This document shows positions 57,857-64,000 of a stretch of 64,000 nt of DNA, piece after piece. Within the stretch, counting starts at the first letter, position 1, and every line of letters begins with the position of its first letter. The DNA is taken from NCBI GenBank assembly GCA_900491605.1, contig UESW01001785.1, positions 102,977-166,976 of the forward strand, read 5' to 3'. Below the pieces are notes generated by a model, which did not search any database, was not told where the DNA came from, and saw nothing but the letters and a program-made list of their open reading frames with translations. This stretch comes from Calamus simplicifolius (Eukaryota; Streptophyta; Magnoliopsida; Arecales; Arecaceae). A program made the position numbers and the translations under genes.

Positions 57857-60271
57857 TTAATGACCATCCGGAGCCGGGGCGTCATCCTCAGGGACATCGT
57901 CGGGCTTCAGCCCCTCGATATCCTCCAGGTCGTAAAGCTCCTAGATTTTATCTTTACAGTCTTGGAAGCCGGCGTCATAAGCTAGCGCCGCTGACTCGGC
58001 TACCTCATTATCGAAGGCTTCGGATTTCTTATAATCTTCTACGGCATCGGCCCCCTTCTTTTCAGCCTCGATGGCCCTCCTCTGGGCCTCCGCTACTGTC
58101 GCCTCCAGATCCGCAATTTTAGTTACGTATTGGCAGGTGGCTTCCTTGGCCGCATTTGTCTCAGCGGAGGCAGAACTCAGTTGAGTCTTTAAAACACATA
58201 CCTCCAGTTCTGCCGCCCCCAGCTTCTCCTCAGCCGCTCTTTGTTTTTCCTCTGCCACCTGAGCATTGTCCAGCTCATTGGCGGCATGGCGCTGAGCAAC
58301 CTCCAGCGCATATTCAGCCTTTTCAGCTCTAAGTCGAGTAACCTCAATCTCACCCTTCAGGGTGGCCCGAGTATCCTCTAGAGCCATTGCCGCCTTCTCT
58401 GCTTTGACTTGGAGGGAGACCATCTCCTCCCGCGCTTGTTCAATGGCGGTGTCGCTCAGAGTCCAGAGGTTTTTAAGGGCGACAAGAGAATTCAAGGCCT
58501 GGAAAAAAATATCCAGATATAAAGAAAGAAAAAGAGGGGAAGGAAAAGGACAATAATGGCACAAAAACTTACCCAGAGATGCGTCACCGAGGCTTCACGA
58601 AAAAAGGCAACACACCCTTGACCTCGGAGGTATTCTTGCACCTCATCCACCGAGGCTTCCTCTATGATCCGTGCAGCCCAACGGCCGTGGTTTGCCAGTA
58701 GCGACTGGAAGGAAGGATCTACGCCCCTCTCTTCCCTGGACGTCGGCCCTACAGAGGCTGATTCCGCCTCTGAGCCTGCCACCTCCGGCTCTTTCGCTGG
58801 CGGAGGCGCTTCGGCTGTCGCCCCCGCGGGGGGCAGGGCAGCGATTGGAGTCGCCACTATTACTGCCGAAGTTTTGTCCATCTCTTTGAATGTGGGAGAC
58901 GGCGTCTCCCCCTCGGGAGATAAGTCGAGCAAGATAATCGGAGGAGCCGAAGCTGGAGATTCTCCCTCCGATGGGTTCCGTTCCACCTCACCGGCCTCGG
59001 CCTTCGCCGCGTCTGCCGTGACGGGTTTGTTGGCTTGGATTTGAGCCGCCTCGCTTACGCGCAAGGATTCCACTGTTTTGGCCCCCTGGGCCTCGGCTTC
59101 CTCAGCGACGGCCCTTTTGGGGCCGCCCTTCTTCAAGACCTTGGCACGGAGGGGCTTCACGACTTTAGCCCCTCCGGTGTCGACCTCCCCAGCATCGGTC
59201 TCCCTATCGCCAACCCTCCCAGTGTCGGCCCTCCGGGAAACTTTAGCGGCGGCCCTTCCTTCGGCAGGAGGCGCAGTCCCGGCAGCCTTCCTCTTCCTGG
59301 CGGCCATCTGTTTAAGCTTATGCAGCGTCGGCGCCATCCCTACATAATCAAAGGATAGTTTAAAAAAAAAAAAAAAGAGAAGAGAAAAAGAGAAGCAGAG
59401 GAGAAGAGAGGCGAGTAGTCTAATGCTCACCCCTCGTGGGAATTAGACCGGCACGGTGAAGATTCTCCTCGGCTAGAAGCTTATTACACCAAGGAATGTC
59501 GGTAGTCAGAAGCTGCCCAAACGCCATCCGGTCTCGTGGAAGGATGGAGGGGTCCCTATTGGCGTCGATGTTGGGTATCCCCCAGCTTCCACGAACCCCG
59601 CTGATGTCCGCAAAGAAAAACTTGTCCTTCCACCCTTTAACGGAGGAAGGAAGGCACAGTTTAAGAATCCTATTAGACCTAGGAGTGAAGGACCACCAGC
59701 CCGACTGTTTGCGAAGGGTATAGAAGCTGCGGAATAGGGAAATACTAGCCTCAATACCCTGCAGGTGGCAGAGTACTAAAAAACCAACAATGGTTCGGAT
59801 AGAGTTGGGAACTAGTTGGGAAGGGGTCAAGGAGTACCGGTCTAGAAGATTAAGAATGAAAGGATGGATCGGTAACCGGAGCCCGGCCTTAAAAAAGGCT
59901 CCGTACAAAGCAACCCTTTCGGAACGGGAAGAGGTTGCCCTGTCGTTAGGGGTAGGAAAGAACAGATGAAGGTATGGAGGGAAGCCAGACCTGGCCCTTA
60001 AGTTTGCTATTTCTTGAGCAGACATGAAGGACGCAGTCCCCTCGGGGGACTCCTTGGCAACCCTAGAAGGACCGGCAGCCACCGACCGGTTTCGGACGGA
60101 AGTCCGCCTACCGGCCGAACGAATCCCGGTTAGGGGACGATTGACTGGTCGTGGCTCCGATGAGTGGTTAGAAGAAGGGGTGGACCATTGGCTGGACAGG
60201 GAATCGAAGTCTGGGAAGGATGGTGGGAACCCCCCAGGAACCAGAATGGAGCAAGAAGGAGAGGAAGCCAT
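57857..60271 (-). CDS. Antisense three-exon gene in element D (Transposase_28-like)
   Basis: Minus strand. Exon 1 60271-59431, exon 2 59339-58573, exon 3 58498-57857. Introns have GTGAGC...TATGTAG and GTAAGT...TTTCCAG borders, and joining them preserves frame (phase 1, then phase 0), giving about 749 residues. Exon 1 contains the segment HLFFPTPNDRATSSRSERVA, then AGLRLPIHPFILNLLDRYSL, then LVPNSIRTIVGFLVLC. It resembles the Pfam family 'putative gypsy type transposon' (Transposase_28, PF04195). Exon 2 is Ala/Glu/Pro-rich and exon 3 is a long coiled-coil (EKAAMALEDTRATLKGEIEV). One TAG at about 57939 lies inside exon 3, 27 codons before the natural stop. Start chosen at MASSPS; an in-frame ATG lies 28 codons upstream. 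Function unknown. Confidence 0.72.
58499..58572 (-). other. Intron 2 of the antisense gene
   Basis: Donor GTAAGT (58572-58567), acceptor TTTTTCCAG ending at 58499; 74 bases. Splicing joins ...VTHLW to ALNSLVAL in frame. Confidence 0.7.
59340..59430 (-). other. Intron 1 of the antisense gene
   Basis: Donor GTGAGC (59430-59425), acceptor ...TTATGTAG ending at 59340, with a long T-rich tract before it; 91 bases. Splicing joins ...LIPTRG to MAPTLHKL. Confidence 0.7.
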
Positions 60272-60620
60272 GGGAACTAACCTGAAAAGAAAAACTCGAG
60301 CCAAGAACAGAGCATGGAGAGAATGGACGAGAGATAGAAACGCTGGCGGACTCAAAAGGGGGAATGGCGGAAGAAGTGGGGAAGATAAGAAGATAAGGGC
60401 TATTTGTCCTCATGACGCCATCTCGAAACACCCACAATCGTCCGATCTGACCACGCGTCCATCTTCAGTTGGGAGGCACTTCGACGACCTGCCAATGCGA
60501 TAAGCTCGAAAAGACCACCAATGGAAAGGGGGGCGTTAACCTTATCGCAATGATACCGTTCGCCTTTTCGTAGCACTGCCCGAGGGAAATCCTCCCTAAT
60601 CCCAACAAAGGCGAAATAAT

Positions 60621-60630
60621 GGCGCGAAAA
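60621..60630 (-). promoter_or_regulatory. E2F-like site upstream of the antisense gene
   Basis: TTTTCGCGCC on the minus strand, about 350 bases before the antisense ATG. It fits the E2F consensus TTTSSCGC. Functional relevance is inference. Confidence 0.3.
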
Positions 60631-60707
60631 CCGGCCACCTAGAGGATATTCACACCCCTTTCGCGGGTAAGTAAACGCTCACCCATCTCAGGGGCGGGGG
60701 GGGCATC

Positions 60708-61679
60708 TGATACGGCTGGCCGTTTCCCCGGGGTAGTATTATCTTCTGCACGGTTTTCGAAAGCAATGATGTGACAACAAAACCCAAGGCCAGCGTCGGC
60801 CTCCAATGCCGGTCTCCAGCATCGGCCTCCAGTGCCGGCCTCCAGCATCGGTCTCCAGCATCGGCCTCCAGTGCCGGCCTCCAGCGTCGGCCTCCAGCGT
60901 CGGTCTCCAGCATCGGCCTCCAGTGCCGGCCTCCAGCGTCGGCCTCCAGCGTCGGTCTCCAGCGTTGGCCTCCAGCGTCGGCCTCCAGCGCCGGCCTCCA
61001 GCGCCGGCTTCCAGCGTCAGCCTCCAGTGCCGTCCTCCAGTGTCGGCCTCCAGCGTCGGCCTCCAACAACAGCACCAAAGACCGGCACCCAGCGTCGGCA
61101 TCAAAGTTACACGTTAACACCAAAGACAGACTTCCAGCGTCGGCCTCTAGTGCCGACCCCCAGCGTCGGTCCTCAGCGCCGACCTCCCGTGCTGGAACTC
61201 TGACTCCGGCCCCTAGCGTCGGCCCGCAGTATCTCCCACATACACAATGTAATTTCATACAGCCGACCCCACAATCTAAGCACCTCGCTCACCAAAATCA
61301 CGGGCAAGTGTTAGCCTGATAGGCAGTTACCGCTATAAGCGGCCCTTATCCAGCAACAGTCCAACGACTTGCCGTTCGATGAAACATCACAACAGGACGG
61401 ATTCGACGGTTCCAACAGACAGAGGTAAACGGGATCCCCAACATGTATAAAAAGAGGACCCGTGCTCCATGCAAGGGGACTCTCTTTGGAACTTCCTCTA
61501 GAACAATTCTACAAAATCATATTCCTGTTCGACGACTCACTAACTTGGGCGTCGGAGGGTCCCTGCTGGAATCACCGGTCCGGAACTTTTTGCAGGCTCC
61601 AGGAGGAAGACGGCGGTCTCTCTGTACGCACGGTGATCCTAGCCTGCCCACGTTTATCATATGTGATTCGGCCGCAACA
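60708..61679 (+). repeat. Element D 3' LTR
   Basis: 972 bp. It is longer than the 5' LTR by 38 bases, which is one 39-bp (3 x 13) repeat period less one base. The rest is nearly identical. Confidence 0.93.
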
Positions 61680-61684
61680 ATATA

Positions 61685-64000
61685 TGTAATTGGAAAAGCT
61701 GGAGGGCCAATAGGTCGTGTTTTAATGCATGGACTTCGAGATGTTTTTGAACGTTACAAGGCTATATGCATAAATAATATATTTGAAAGTGATATGGTAT
61801 CAAATAAGTGCATTATTTGAATGATATGTAATAAGAAAAATACACTAAAAAATTAACCCTAACTCTAATAAAGAAAAAGACCAGCTAGGGTTGCCCATGG
61901 CTACGATCAAATCAGGATTTTTGAATCTTTTCATCCGAAATGGATTTTTCAAGAATTTTCTAAACTCTAAAGGAATTAGACTCAATGACTATAATACATG
62001 TCAAATATCACGGGGATAAAAAAGAGTAATTCTGTCTCTGTGAAGTACTTACTTTTATTTCTATAATCCTCTTAAAAACTTGAGTATTAAAGGATTTCTC
62101 AAGAATACCGTTGATCCTCTGACAAATTTGTTTTCTATAATTTAGATACCCTCATCAGGCATGTTTTTATCTTCATTAGAAGCTGAAAGAAAATTGCAGA
62201 CATAAAATAAAAAAAATACATACATGCACACAAAAGATAAAATATTTATAAAAAGATATTATAAAAAATAATTATAAAGATACATAAATAATAAATTTAT
62301 GGAAAATATATTCATAATTTTAAATATTCATAAAAATATAAATCAAAAACTTTTAATTATATTAAATGATCACAATCAATCTAATACAAAGGTGCATAGA
62401 TATCATAATAAATCCGGTCAATGGAACCTGCCTGATGATGCCTTGAAAATTCTGCATTCGGGTTTAAAAATACTATAATTTTTTAAAAATTATTATTAAT
62501 TTATCTTGAAATCGGTCATAATTTTATGGGAGCTTGGTGGTCCATCAGTCTGGGGACCCACTCGTGGAAGCATGTAAATTTATCCATTGAGTTCATGGTC
62601 ATTCATACCATGTCAATTATTGCTTTCAGATGATCAGGCCGCATGCTTGCTTTAACCAGGGATTTAAGATGAATAATTATTGCCATGCACGATTTTAAGA
62701 AACAAATCCATTGTATGGTGTCTTCTTTGTGTGAGGTCCACATCAAACCCCCATGTCATGGTTGGACAATCCTAATGGCATACATAGCATACATGGCAAA
62801 AGTAAACGATGATTTATTTTTTTCTTTACATATTTTTCAAGTGAAAAACTACTTTTAAACAGTATTTGATATAAAAAATATTATATCTAGATAAGCGTAC
62901 TGAATAAAATTTATCCAGTAGATAGCTGAGAAAATAATTAAATTTTTTTAATAATAATTTTGCTCTCAAAGAATAGTTGCAACTATTCCTTCATTCCCTA
63001 GGGAATAAGTTTAGGGAATAATTCATGGTTAAATATGAGTTATCCCCTCTGTTCAACTTTTTTGCAACTTATCCTTCATAGTTATAGCTTTTGATAGTTT
63101 TCGGATGTCAAAAAGTTATTACAAGAATAAGAATACGAATTTCCTAGGAATAGCTTATTTCCCCTATTATTCCATATTTCTATTTAGTTTGAAATCTGGT
63201 ATACCATCTTATCCGGTGCAATTAATGCAGTGTTATACCAAATGGTGTTTGGATGGCATGGAATAAGCATGTATTCCATTAGGAATAGATGAAGATTTGT
63301 TTTGAAATTTCAAAAATACCCTTGACCAAATAATAAGAAAAAAATGAATTATTAATTTATTTATTAATATAATTACTTAAATAAATTATTTTTATTAATT
63401 AATTTATTATTATGATATATTAAAAGTTTGCATATTATGTACATATATTAGTAACGGTTAGTAAGAGAAAAGTAGATTATACCATTCCATTTGAGGTGGA
63501 CATTGTTATGTTACTTATGTACATTTATTAGTAACGGTTAGCCAAGGCTACATCTTTTCATTTTTTTTTAATATCATAAACTTTTTCGATAGAGAGGGTA
63601 ATAGTCAATTTTTTTTAACCACTGCCTTTGGAATACGTAAAACAGAAATAGAGCTATTCCATGGGGAGCATGAAATACAAATTCTATAATAAGGACGTTT
63701 GATCGAAATACTAATTTCTAGAGGGCCCATCATCTTTTTTTTATGCATATTTAAGGGAATAGCATGAAATAAAACCCTATTCTAACCCGAAATAGGGCAT
63801 CTAAAAATTTAGGTAGTGTTTAATAGAAAAAATATTATCCATGGATAAGTGTATGTGATAGAGTTTATCCCCTGGCTATCCCTTGGCTATCCCATTGATC
63901 ATATCAAATGTCAAAAGGTAAATTCATAGGATAACTTTTTTTTACTCTTATTTGAAGGGATAACAAGCTATTCCTGTATTTTTTAGGGAATAAATTGAGG
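61685..64000. other. AT-rich intergenic DNA, no gene seen
   Basis: Two similar blocks occur at about 62860-62915 and 63815-63870 ('aaaaaatattat...gataag(c/t)gta...tttatcc'). Phrases such as 'ggaataag' and 'tattcc' recur in both orientations between them, suggesting one or more small DNA transposons of uncertain borders. Confidence 0.45.

Noticed and set aside
58664..59358. Plus-strand frames opposite the antisense gene of element D
   Set aside because: Shadows in GC-rich coding DNA. The minus strand has the domain, the coiled-coil and consistent splice sites.

Overview
The window is plant nuclear DNA. It contains one single-copy-type gene, a leucine-rich-repeat receptor-like kinase, set in roughly 60 kb of transposable elements and AT-rich intergenic DNA. 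The mix of Ty1/copia elements, L1-type and RTE-type LINEs, and gag-only LTR elements with GC-rich tandem repeats fits a flowering plant, probably a monocot. A palm would fit, but that is inference from overall character. I saw no bacterial, organellar, rRNA, tRNA or CRISPR features.

Layout. 1-2.2 kb: AT-rich DNA. 2.2-10.3 kb: two L1 LINE copies on the minus strand, one 5'-truncated and one near full length (ORF1 plus broken ORF2). 10.4-16.1 kb: low-complexity DNA, a short RTE LINE tail with target-site duplications (TSDs) and a copia RNase H remnant. 16.1-17.9 kb: a third truncated L1. 18-20 kb: a very AT-rich tract and a small MITE-like element. 20.0-24.9 kb: an old minus-strand copia with two plus-strand L1 tails inserted into it, each with a TSD. 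25.9-30.8 kb: young element Copia-A (TSD GGTGG). 31.3-39.2 kb: young element Copia-B (TSD ACCCC). 39.6-44.3 kb: element C, a non-autonomous LTR element (TSD GATAG). 45.4-45.9 kb: a sixth L1 fragment. 47.1-50.2 kb: the receptor-like kinase with TATA box, 5'UTR intron and a one-base frameshift in its membrane segment. 50-55 kb: AT-rich DNA, a second RTE LINE interrupted by a 200-base N gap. 55.6-61.7 kb: element D, a second non-autonomous LTR element (TSD ATATA) that carries a three-exon gene on its antisense strand. 61.7-64 kb: AT-rich DNA.

How the parts relate. Copia-A and Copia-B have complete retrotransposition gene sets and could be autonomous apart from frameshifts and, in Copia-A, one stop. 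C and D lack pol and would need a helper. The L1 copies form one family sharing a 3'-terminal hairpin whose stem shows compensatory base changes. All 11 frameshifts I traced individually, including the one in the host kinase, look like one missing base, mostly in short homopolymers. That pattern points to sequencing or assembly undercalls more than to biological decay.

The most unusual object is element D: a gag remnant on the sense strand and an antisense gene with splice-consistent introns on the other.
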